DNA of 64,000 nucleotides from Heloderma charlesbogerti (lineage: Eukaryota > Chordata > Lepidosauria > Squamata > Helodermatidae): NCBI GenBank assembly GCA_026122225.1, contig JANEZZ010002766.1:558001-622000 (forward strand), written 5' to 3'. The notes below the pieces were generated by a model, which was given only the letters and a program-made list of their open reading frames with translations, was not told the DNA's origin and did not search any database. This document shows positions 25,101 through 37,500 of this stretch, piece by piece. The position numbers and the translations under genes are program-made. The stretch's first letter is position 1, and every line of letters begins with the position of its first letter.

Positions 25101-28100
25101 ATAGGCTAACAGTGCTTGTTCAGGAGGAAAGCAATGAGAACTTTCCCAGCACAGACACCTGCAGCTTTAAGGCAAACAAGCCTCACTTCTCAGGCACATC
25201 CTAGGCCCTGATAAAATACTAGCCTTCATTAGCATGGAATGTGCTCAGGCTGCGCTATCGACCTTTGAGTCATCTCACATGCTCAGACGCCGACTAGCAA
25301 GGAAATTGCACTTATAATGAACCTAAGCCAAGCATTATGGATCCCTAGGCCCCTCTAAAACTACAGGTGACTTGGTTACAGGCCTGTGGCCAATACACAG
25401 ACCTAACACCAAACCATATTTTTGATGCTACATGGACGAGTCTTGCCACATGTTTGTGTGCTTTCTCTTCCTTTTACACATGCCTCCCTGTCCTGATTTG
25501 AGGCAAACCATAGTTTGCTATTTTGTCTGAATTTTCAAACTATGGTTTGTACCTGTCCACAAGCCAGAGTCATATGTTTGTCGGTCTAGTATAATGCAGC
25601 CTCCTGCAACCTGGTGCCCTCCAGATATTTTGGACTGCAATGCCCATCACTCTCAGCCAGCATGGTCAGTGGTCAGGAATCCTGGGAGTTGTAGTCAAAA
25701 CATCTGGAGGGCACCAGGTTGGGGAAAGCTGGTATAGCAAACAAAGTTTTTGACAAGCACTCATAGTCAACAAAAGGGTGGGAAAAGCAGTACTGGGGTA
25801 CAATCTCAAAAACAATAGAATGATCTCAGTACGAATCCAAGGCAAACCATTCAACATCACAGTAATTCAAGTCTATGGCCCAACCACTGAGGCCAAAGAA
25901 GCTGAGGTTGATCGGTTCTATGAAGACCTACAACACCTTCTAGAACTAACACCAAAAAAAAGATGTCCTCTTCATCATAGGGGATTGGAATGCTAAAGTA
26001 GGAAGTCAAGAAATCACTGGGATAACAGGCAGGCATGGCCTTGGTGTACAAAATGAAGCCGGACAAAGGCTAATAGAGTTTTGCCAAGAGAACCCGCAGA
26101 TCATAGCAAACACTCTTTTCCAACAGCACAAGAGGCGACTCTACACATGGACATCACCAAATGGTCAATACTGAAATCAGATTGATTATGTCCTTTGCAG
26201 CCAAAGATGGAGAAGCTCCATACAGTCAGTCAAAACAAGACCTGGAGCTGACTGTGGCTCAGATCATGAGCTGCTTCTTGCAAAATTTCAGCTTAAATTG
26301 AAGAACGTAGGGAAAGCCACTAAACCATTCAGGTATGACCTCAATCATATCCCTTATGAATATACAGTGGAGGTGAGGAATAGATTTCAGGGATTAGACC
26401 TGATAGACAGAGTGCCTGAGGAACTATGGACGGAGGTCCGTAACATTGTTCAGGAGGCAGCAACTCAATCCATCCCAAAGAAAAAGAAATGCAAGAAAGC
26501 CAAGTGGCTGTCTGATGAGGCTTTACAAGTGCTGAGGAAAGAAGGGAAGTGAAAAGCAAGGGAGAAAGGGGAAGATATATCCAACTGAATGCAGAGTTCC
26601 AGAGAATAGCAAGGAGAGGCGAGAAGGCCTTCTTAAATGAACAATGCAAAGAAATCGAGGAAAACAATAGAATGGGAAAGACTAGAGATCTCTTCAAGAA
26701 AATCGGAGCTATCAAGGGAACGTTTTGTGCAAAGATGGGCATGATAAAGGACAAAGAAGGCAGTGACCTAACAGAAGCAGATGAGATTAAGAAGTGGTGG
26801 AAAGAATACACAGAAGAACTATACAAGAAAGATCTGAATGTCCCTGATAGCACGATAGTGCGGTCACTGAACTTGAGCCGGACATCCTAGAGAGTGAAGT
26901 CAAGTGAGCCTTAGGAAGCATTAGTAACAACAAAGCTAGCGGAGATGACAGTATTCCAGCTGAGCTATTTAAAATCCTAAAAGATGATGCTGTTCAAGTG
27001 CTGCACTCAATATGCCAACAAATTTGGAACACTCAACAATGGCCACAAGACTGGAAAAGGTCAGTTTACATTCCAATTCCAAAGAAGGGCAACGCCAAAG
27101 AGTGTTCAAACTACCATACAATTGCGCTCATTTCACATGCCAGCAAGGTTATGCTCAAAATTCTACAAGCTAGGCTTCAGCAGCATGTGAACCAAGAACT
27201 ACCGGAAGTACAAGCTGGGTTTTGAAGAGGCAGAGGAACTAGAGATCAAATCACCAAAATTTGCTGGATCATGGAGAAAGCAAGAGAATTCCAGAAAAAC
27301 GTCTATTTCTGCTTCATTGACTATGCTAAAGCCTTTGATTGTGTGGATCACAACAAACTCTGGCAAATTCTTAAAGAGATGGGAGTACCAGACCACCTTA
27401 CCTGTCTCCTGAGAAAACTGTACGAGGGTCAAGAAGCAACAGTAAGAACCAGACATGGAACAACCGATTGGTTCAAAATTGGGAAAGGAGTACGACAAGG
27501 CTTTATATTGTTGCCCTGCTTATTTAACTTATGTGCAGAGTACATCATGAGAAACGCCGAGTTGGATGAATCACAGGTCGGAATTAAGATTGCCGGGAGA
27601 ATTATCAACAACCTCAGATACGCAGACGATACCACCCTCATGGCAGAAAGCGAAGAGGATCTCAAGAGCCTCTTGTTGAGGGTGAAAGAGGAGAGTTCAA
27701 AAGCTGGTTTGAAACGCAACATTAAAAAAACTAAGATCATGGCATCTGGCCGCATCACTTCCTGGCATATAGAAGGGGAAGCAGTGACAGATTTTACTTT
27801 CTTGGGCTCCAAGATCACAACAGACGGTGACTGTAGCCATGAAATTAAAAGACGCTTGCTCCTTGGGAGGAAAGCTATGGCAAACCTAGACAGCATAGTA
27901 AGAAGCAGAGACATCACCTTGCTGACAAAGATTCGTCTAATCAAAGCTATGTTTTTCCCAGTAGCATTGTATGGCTGTGAGAGCTGGACTATAAGGAAGG
28001 CCGAGCGTCGAAGAATTGATGCCTTCGAACTGTGGTGCTGGAAAGACTCTTATGAGTCCCCTGGACTGCAAGGAGGTCAAATCAGTCAATCCTAAAGGAA

Positions 28101-31100
28101 ATCAACCCTGACTGCTCATTGGAAGGACAGATACTGACGCTGAAGCTCAAATATTTTGGCCACCTAATGCGAAGAGAAAACTCCCTGGAAAAGACCCAGA
28201 TGCTGGGAAAGATTGAAGGCAAAAAGAGAAGGGGACAGCAGAGGATGAGATAGCTAGATAGCATCACCGATGCAATGAATATGGACTTGAGCACATTCTG
28301 GGAGAGAGCGGAGGACAGGAAGGCCTGGCGTGCTATGGTCCATGGGGTCACGAAGAGTCGGACACGACTTAGCGACTGAACAACAACAACAACAGGGAGA
28401 CCTAGATAAAGATTTCTGCACAGTCGTGAAGCTTGCTGGTTGGCCTCAGATCAGTCACACTCTCTCAACTCAACCTACTTCACAGGACTGTTGTGAGAAT
28501 AAAAGGGGCATGTGGAGAGAAAAACCATGCATATTGCTCTCAGCTCCTTGGTGGAAGGATGGGATAAAAATGTAATATTAAATTGGATAAAAGATAGATC
28601 AATAAACTGTTCATTTTTTTTTTACTTGATAGCATTAGTTTCCACACACTTGTACTCTGGTTCTTGGAACTTTGTCCTTGCTACTCATTAGGAAAATAGT
28701 TGCTTAATGTGACTTCCTTTTACTCAGATTTTGAAACTGTGGTTTCACCTCGCTGTAGCTGGCACACAGTATCATTGGGTCTTATCACATGACCAAGCAG
28801 TAGGCCATGAGTGACTTGAGGAAAAAAATTAGGCTGTTCTTGTTCCACCCAGAGGGCTTAAAGAAAGGTGGATGCTGTTCTGATGAATGTTCCTTCACGC
28901 CTGTGCTGTCGCATTCCGTTTTTCATATTCCTGGTATCCTCTGCAGCCTGCTCCAGTTCTCTCCAGAATGTAACCCCTAGTGCCACAGCAATGTCTCCAT
29001 CTATAGCGAATTGTCACATAAAATGCTGGCCTCTGCTTGCATAATTCATCTCCTGTCGGGTCAGCCCTGAGTAACAGGATCTGGGGGGGGGGGGCTCTCT
29101 TCTGTACCAGCTGTTGGCTTGAAGGATTGTATTGTTCCCTGAGGCCTCTTCCATATGTTACTTGGGGGCTTATGTTACATCGGGGAACCTTGGGCCTCTG
29201 TGCAGTTGCCACCTCTCCTTGCTGGTAGAGTTCCAGGGCCTTGAACAACTCTGTGGCAGGCAAACATTCACTAGCTCTTCCTGGTACAGAGAGATTGTGG
29301 TTCCATAGTCCTGAGCGGTATCTAGGTTTATTAGACAGAATAGGAAAAAGAAAAGCTTCCCCTGTTGAATTTCTAGTGTGGCAGGTGGAGGAACAGACAA
29401 ATGGTGGTGCTCTTGAAACAACCATGTCATTGCTCCAGGGCTGGCAGCTGACCAGTAATCTAGGAATGCTGTTCTGATTTGTGTGTCTTAGACAAATGGT
29501 AGCCCCATTGCCTTAATCAAGTAATAAAATTATGCTGGGCAATGCATTTTTAACAAATATCTTCTGGTTTCTTCTTGGCTTCCATGATGTGCACGTGGTG
29601 TGCACAAAGTTAAAAGGCCAATGGCTCCATTTGGATGATCTTTGGAATTGAGAACGAGTCTTTGCGCTTGAGGGCACTAGTTTCCAAGCAAATGCTTGAC
29701 TCAGTAGGCTTCAGCATAAAAGGCTGAGGGAGTGAGTCGTGAGGAGTTGTGTAGCAAAGGCAAGGAAAATAGAGAGAGAAAGGGACTGAGGGACCCACCC
29801 AGTGTGCCTTGACCTTGGGTGGACATGATAAAGTTCAGCAAAATCCTCAAACTACAGGGCATTCTGTGGACTTCTTTAGCATCAGGCATTTTCACTGGGT
29901 TTTCAAGGCCTAGTTCTCATGCAGGTGGTAAACCTGATATGATTGAATGATGCTGCAAACAGACAACAACAACCTTGCATATAAAGAACCAAGGGCCTGT
30001 AGGAAGGCTTCTAGTCTATCTTTTTCCCTGACGTGATGGGTTTTTGTCTTCAGGTACTGTTTGGTATGGAGAAGTGTTTTAATGATGTGAGCCTCCACCT
30101 GCATCCTGAAGTGGGTACAGCCCAGACACAGACTGTAATTTTTGGATCAGGAGACCTGGATTCAAATACCCACAAAAGCACACTTCAATAGAATTGGGCC
30201 AGTCGTCATTGCTTGTTTACCTCACAAGGTTGTTGTCAGGTTAAAATGGGAAAATCCCATATAACTTGATTTTCTTCTTGAAATAAAGGTGTTTGGACAG
30301 AATACAGTATGTTGTCTGAAAGAGACTGGTGTTGCTCAAAATGCTTGTGGCGACTGCCTGAATGCAGTGTAATTTCATTGGCTGTATCTGTTCTGAGATG
30401 AAAAATGATCTCCTGGACTGGGGAGGAAATAGTGTGCTCATTGCAAGACGCTTTCTGTAGCAGGATGGATGGATGCGCAGAGCTTGGTGTGTTGGCATCA
30501 ACATCTTACAAATGTTGTTGTTCTAAGCCAAGATGCTTATGATAAAAAGTTACCTGTGTACTTCACACAGTTTTAGAAATGGAGACTACTGTGTCACTAC
30601 GCAGGGTGTAAAACTTCTTGACACAGTCATCTACTCCAGTGGCTCTTAATCTTTAATCCATTGCCTCCCACGGAGTATGTAGTGTTATTATCAAATGCTC
30701 TACCACAAGCCACAAGTAAAAAAATAGGACATAAAAACAGCACCCCAGACAATGCAGCTTTATTTTGATATATAGATATATTTATGATATAGGGTCGGTG
30801 AAGCAGCAGTTATTGCCCTCACATAGTACCTAAGGCCAGCTGAGTTATTTTGGCACCTGACCGCCTCCACCCCCGAAGCACTTCTCTTCTCTGGCAGGAA
30901 AAATGCAACACTAATAAATTAAGGACGCAATCCTATGGCTGCTAAACAGCGGCTAGACGGCTCTAGGATTGGTCGGTTCCTGGAGAACCGCCTCCCCACC
31001 CCTTCCTCTTCCACCTCGTAGGCGGTGCAGGTGGTCCCTGGGCTTGTAATAGCAGCACGGAGTGGGGCAAAGGGGCGTTCCTACGGGCAGGGAGTACGGA

Positions 31101-33227
31101 AGTGCCAGTATGACGCGTCCTATGTGTCATCCGGCCTCCTCACTCCGTGCTCCAACGTCCTGTGGCTAGACAGCTGAAATCGGCTGTCTAGCTGTGAATG
31201 CAGGGTGACTGGAGTATGGAGGAAAGGATCCCCTCTGCACTCCTCCCACCGTGCATTGGATAGGCAGTCCAGCTGCCTCTCCACATAGGATTGCTCCCTA
31301 AATAACTAAGCATTTACTGCCATCTTGTGGCACCACAATCAGCTGCCTCAGGCAGCTGCCTTACTCTACCTAGTGATAGGGCCAGCCTGGTTATGATATA
31401 TGTGTACAACACAGAGATCTCAGGCATGCATTTAATGGCCCAGTTTGCACCTAATGAACCCACATTTTTTTAAAAAATGTGGGTTGTTGTGTATGCAGCA
31501 GTATGCTGGTGTATGCTGTCTTTTTGCTCCCACTGGCTAAACAAACCACAGATCTTTTGTTTGTGGTTTGGTTAGTGTTATGTGTGAACCAGGAACTGGC
31601 TTTTCTCTTCCCACACAAGCCAGAGAAATAAACCATGGCTTGTTCTTGGATTATTTTTCTGGCATGTTGGGAGAGAGGCAAGCTGGAATTCCTGTTTCAC
31701 ACATAGCACTCTTGGTGTCAGGAGAGCCCTACCGGCCTCTTTCAGTAGACTCCAATAGCCAACTCAAGACACAGACGAAAGGATTCTTTTCTTTAATCCT
31801 TTTACAACTTAATGACTCTTTCAGATGCTAATCACCAGCGACTAAGCAAGGAACAGCAGAGTAGCCTATGCTCCGAGTAGGCAGTTGATCCCCGTTTGAA
31901 GGAGAGTCACTTGAAGACCCTGAACTTATGGGCTAGGGAGAGATCCTCCCTCTTTCCCTTGGGTCCATGGGAGGCGGCCGTTGCTTGCATGCCAAACGGG
32001 CGCTACGCCTCCTTTCCACACCCTCCATTGCTCGTTGCTCCCTGCGTCGAGCGTCTAGCGAGCCCCATTCCCGCACTTTCTCACTGCTAGGATCACTATC
32101 TCAGGAATGCCGGCAGGAGGAATCTCTGCCAGCTGCTGTGCCTGTGAGGGATGAGCTGGCTCCTCTCCCATGGATTGCTGATCCTCCTCAGAATCAGAAC
32201 TGCTCTGGGGTTCTATCGGCTCGGTTTCCACCCTGACACTTGGTTAGTGTTATGTGATCACCACCCACAAGGCCGAATAGCTGATGTGGAAGCAAGGGAT
32301 CGCCCCACCTCTCCAATTCAATCTATGCCAGGAGTCCCCAGCCTTTTTGGACCCATGGGCACATTTGGGAATTTGAGAAACTGCTGTGGGCAGCACTACA
32401 GAATGGCTCCCACATAATGGCTGCCCTGGGGCCTGGCTAGTCAAAAGACAAGTAATTCACTCAAGAAACCAAGTACAAGCAGAGGAAGAGTCTGAACACC
32501 AAAGCCAATCCACATATTTGACTTCACAGAAACACAACAAGATAGCAATTTAAGTTTGCAATCTATGCATGATTGCAAGGAACTCAGTGGGCCTGCAACT
32601 CCCATCAGCCCTATCCAGCATTGCCAGTGGTGAGAGATCATGGGAATTGTAGGCCAAAATATCTGGAGGGCCCCAGGTTGCCCACCCTGGCCCTAGATAA
32701 AATGTTGGCACACTGTTTTCTTTAACGGTGAGTATATATTGCCCATGAAAATGGTACCAAGTATTCCTAGAACTTGCATTGGAGACAACTGAATTTTTGT
32801 GAACCACCTTGGTTTGTTCCAGAAAGGCAGTATAGAAATGCAATAAACAAAACAATCAAACTGATCCGCTACTGCCCATCTTAATTTTCTCATCCAGCTA
32901 TAACGTCTCTCTCTCTTTCCCCCAACCCCTTTTCTCTGAAGTTATCATACAGAGAGATCAGACTACAATGGAGAATGCAATTGCCGGCCTGCGCTGTGGT
33001 GACTTTGAGCTCTCCGACATTTTTTATTTCTGCAAAAAAGGGTTCGAAGCGATTGTAGAAGATGAGGTCACCCAAAGGTTCACCTCGGAGGAGCTAGTCT
33101 CCTGGAATCTCCTCACCAGGACCAATGTTAACTTTCAGTACATCAGTTTACGACTGACTATAGTGTGGGTTATTGGAGTCTTTGTGCGGTATTGCTTTTT
33201 GCTGCCTCTTCGGTAAGTTCAGTGTTT

Positions 33228-33264
<37 letters not shown>

Positions 33265-34497
33265 CACACTCACACTCACTCACTCACTCACTCACTCACT
33301 CACTCACATGAGGCTGTCTTACACAAGTTGGACCATTGGTCTGTCTACCTCAATATTGTCTATCTTGCCTGGCAGTGGATCAGCAGTGTTTCAGACAGGA
33401 GATCAAGTAGGAGATGTTCTACTTGTGGGTTTCCCACAGGCAGCTGGTTGGCTACTGTATGAACAGAATGCTGGACTAGATGGACCTTGGTCTGATCCTG
33501 CATGGCTCCTCTTATGTTCTTATGGGTTTGGTCTCACTTCCCCATTCTTCTTCCTCTAGCCCAGGGTTGAGCAGCTTGTGTCCTCCAGGTGTTTTGGCCT
33601 ACAACTCCAGTCATCCCTACCCAGCATAGCCAATGATGACGCATGATGGGAGTTGTTGGCCAAAACATCTGGAGGACCAAAGGTTGCCCACCCAGTAGCC
33701 AATACCATTTAGCTTAGTCCCTCTCATCTTTGGCGATACCTGTCCTTAAAGGAATGGGTATGAAATAATATGTAATAAACTACCCCTGGGTGTGAACAGC
33801 ATGCCTTGCTTCCCCCCAACTGAGCAACCAAAGTGTTCCCCCCTCGCTGCATATCTAAGAAGCCCACCTTGTTTTTTGGGGGCAAATGGTAGGGATCCCA
33901 TACAGACCTGCCTTGCCCTGCCATTGCTCCTATTAGGCCTGACCTAAAGGTACAGCACTATGAGATAGCAGAATGGATTGTACCACTTTAGATAGCAGGT
34001 GTGGTGGGGTGCAATTTAAAAACAACAACGCAGCACATCAGGGGGAGAGGTTCTAGCCCAGCCTGCTTCATATTCTTCTGCTTTCTACTTGGAGAGAGTT
34101 TTTCCACATAGGAGAGTGGTCAAAATTGTGATCCCTGCACACAGTTTGAAATAGTACAGTCCTCTCTCCCCTTCTTTCTTGCCTTATTCTGCTGCGTGTG
34201 TAGACCAGGTCTTAGTACTTTAGGCTGCAATCCTATGCACACTAACCTGGGAGTAAACCCCATTGAAGTCAATAGGACTTACTTCTGAGTAAAACTGTAT
34301 AGAATTGCTAGGTTAGACTATATTTCCCTTAAGCGCATTCAAAGAATGATTGAAACACTTTTTGAGGAAATGTCAAAACATATGGCTGTATACCTGTACC
34401 ATTGCTAACCCTTATGCAAATGTTCCATACCTGATTTCATCAGCTCACTTTCAACGCTGGCACATTCCCAGTTCTAGGTCTGCAGCTTGCCATGGGG

Positions 34498-34543
<46 letters not shown>

Positions 34544-37500
34544 TGGTTTTTTTCTCAAAACATGAGCTTTTTGGTTATGAACATATGGCTCAAAACATAC
34601 TGGGAGTTCATGTTCAATGATCTAAGGCAGAGGTGGGAGTGTGGGACCCTGGAGCTGTTGTTGGACTGTAACTTCCATCTACCCTAGTCAGCATAGCTGA
34701 TTGTGAGGGATCATGGGAATTGCAGTCCAACAACGTTTGGAGGCCCCACATCCCCTGTGCCTGATCTAGGGGAAGTAAATAATGCATCTGTATCGTGCTT
34801 ACAATGTAATTTCTAAACCTTTATCTTGACTAGAGGTGTTGACTTGAGGATGCTGAGGCTTTAAACTTAACTTTCCAGAATTCTGCAGGACAGGCATAAG
34901 GTATCCAACAGATGGGTCAATTTGGGTGTAGACCACCTTTTCATTAAATCAGTGGCAAAACTCCCATTGATTTGGATGGAACTAGGCCAACTTCAGGATT
35001 TGGGGGCTTCCTAGTAAAGAACCACTCTGTACCATTTTAACTTGTGAGGGCCAAGGGTGCACAAGCTGAAAGAACACCCTAGAGTCCTCTGCTTAGCTTG
35101 CTCATGAAAGCAAGCTAAGCTGCATGCCAAATAATAATTACGCTGAAGGTTTATACTCAAATTTGGCATTGGCTTCTTTTAAAAGAGGGCAGTAAGAAGC
35201 CTAGTTGAGACTAAAGGTATGGCAAAGAACGTCTTTATTTCACGTTGTCGCCCATGACATTCTCAGTGGGCCTTTTGTTGGCTTCTAGGAGCTGGCATTG
35301 CTACCTTCTGAAGTTGAGCATGAGCTGCATAGTACTCTTGGAGTCTGATATTGGTGCATCTGACAAGCTAGATTTAACTACATATGGGCCAGGGCTTGGT
35401 CCAGAGCTACACGATGCAGCATCCTTGCTGAAGCTAAGCAGGTCTGGGTCCGGTCAATGCCTGGATTTATTTATTTATTATTAAATTTATTAATCGCCCA
35501 TCTGGCTGGTCACCCAGCCACTCTGGGCGATGTACAACATACAATAAAACAGTTTAAAACAATAAAATTCTACAATAAAAACATTTCCTAAAATACCCTA
35601 ACCCACCCCAAATGCCTGCCTGAACAACCACGTTTTTAATGCACGACGGAAGCTCATTAAAGAGGGGGCATGACGGAGTTCCCTAGGGAGGGAGTTCCAC
35701 AGAGTGGGGGCCACCACAGAAAAGGCCCTCTCCCTTGTCCCCACCAGTCTAGCTGTCCTGGCTGATGGGACAGAGAGAAGGCCATCCGAGGCTGATCTTG
35801 TTAAGCGGCCTGTCTGGTGCTGCTGGAGGCGCTCCTTAAGATAGGCTGGGCTGGAACCATATAGGGTTTTAAAGGTCAAAACCAACACCTTGAATTTGGC
35901 CCGGAAAACAACTGGTAACCAGTGCAACTCCTTCAGCACTGGAGTGATGTGATCTCGCTGGCGGCTGCCTTTAATCAGGCGAGCCGCCGCGTTCTGTACC
36001 AGCTGCAGTTTCCGAACCGTCTTCAAGGGTAACCCCACGTAGAGCGCATTACGGTAGTCTAAACGAGAGGAGACCAGGGCATGTACTACTGATGGGAGCA
36101 GATGGTCGGGAAGGAAGGGGTGCAGCCGCCGTATCAGATGGAGTTGATACAGCGCTGTCCGGCTCACAGCTGACACCTGAGCCTCCATGGACAGCTGGGA
36201 GTCCAAAATGACCCCCAGGCTGCAGACCTGGTCTTTCAAGGGTAACCGTACCCCATTCAACACCAGGTCAACATCCCCCAGCCTCCTCTTGTCTCCCACC
36301 AAAAGTACCTCGGTCTTGTCAGGGTTCAGCTTCAGCTTATTCCTCCCCATCCAGCCACTCACCGTCTCCAGACATTTGGACAGGGATTCTACGGCCAACC
36401 TTGGTGAAGATTTGAACGAGAGGTAGAAATGCGTGTCATCCTCATATTGATGACACTGCACCCCAAACCTCCTGATGCTAGCCCCCAGCGGCTTCACATA
36501 GATGTTAAGTAGCATCAGGGAGAGGATGGAACCCTGTGGCACCCCACAAGTAAGTGGCCACGGGTCCGTAACCTCCTCTCCCAGTGCTACCCTCTGGTAC
36601 CTGCCGGAGAGGAAGGACCGGATCCACCGCAATACGGTGTCCCCAATGCTCAACCCCTCCAGGCGGTCCAGGAGGATACCATGGTCAATGGTATCAAAAG
36701 CCGCTGAGAGGTCGAGGAGAACAAGGAAGGAGCATTCACCCTTATCCAGAGCCCTCCTCATATCATCTACCAAGGCGACCAAGGCCGTTTCTGTCCCATG
36801 CCCAGGCCTGAAGCCCGACTGAAATGGGTCTAGATAATCAGTTTTTTCCAAGTGTGCCTTCAACTGCACCGCCACCACCCGCTCAATCACCTTGCCCCAA
36901 AATGGCAGATTTGAGACTGGGCGAAAGTTGTTCAGAACTTGAGGATCCAAGGAGGGCTTCTTTCAGAGCGGTCTTATCGCTGCCTCCTTGAGGGCTGATG
37001 GCATCACTCCCTCCTCAAGGGAGGCGTTCACCCGCCTTGATCCCCTCACCCAGTCTCTCTCTGCAGCCCATAATGAGCCAAGATGGGCAAGGATCAAGTA
37101 AGCAGGTGGTTGGCTGTACAGATGAAAGCACCTTGTCCACTTCATCAGGAGGAAGAAGCTGGAACCGATCCCACAAAACCGGTTTGCCACAGGCCGCCTC
37201 TTGCTCACTAACTGTATCCACAGTGTGCAGAGTAACACACCTAATCTGATCAATTTTATCTGCAAAGTGCCTTGCCAAGACCTCATAGGAGGCCTTAGAA
37301 TGCTCCAGTGGTTCCGGAGCCACAGGACCGACCAGGCTCCAGACCACTTGGAACAGCCTCCTGGGACAGCACTCTGCAGACGCGATGGAGGCAGCATAAT
37401 ATTCCTTTTTTGCTGCCTTCACCGCCACGTGATAGGCTGAAGATACAGCTCTAGCCCGTGTCTGATCGTCTTTGGAGCGAGACTTCCGCCACCGGCGCTC

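Larger units (their letters stand above)
24237..32941 (+). other. GPAT3: GPAT3 intron 2 (8.7 kb)
   Basis: It contains BovB copy C, two LTR-like segments, a Harbinger-like element and SINE fragments, listed separately. The stretches 24240-24860, 28613-30120 and 30295-30920 hold nothing I can name. Confidence 0.8.

Noticed and set aside
28895..29425. A 176-codon minus-strand frame
   Set aside because: No domain, low-complexity composition, and no second supporting feature such as splice context.
33231..33306. A CRISPR-like array
   Set aside because: Unit length is 2-4 bp with no spacers; it is a microsatellite in a vertebrate genome.
35389..35466. A functional 5S rRNA gene
   Set aside because: Only the internal part is present, strongly diverged, and followed by a SINE tail split by a LINE.
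35598..36950. A 450-codon open frame as a host gene
   Set aside because: It is the RT of an L2-type LINE bounded by a TGGAT duplication.
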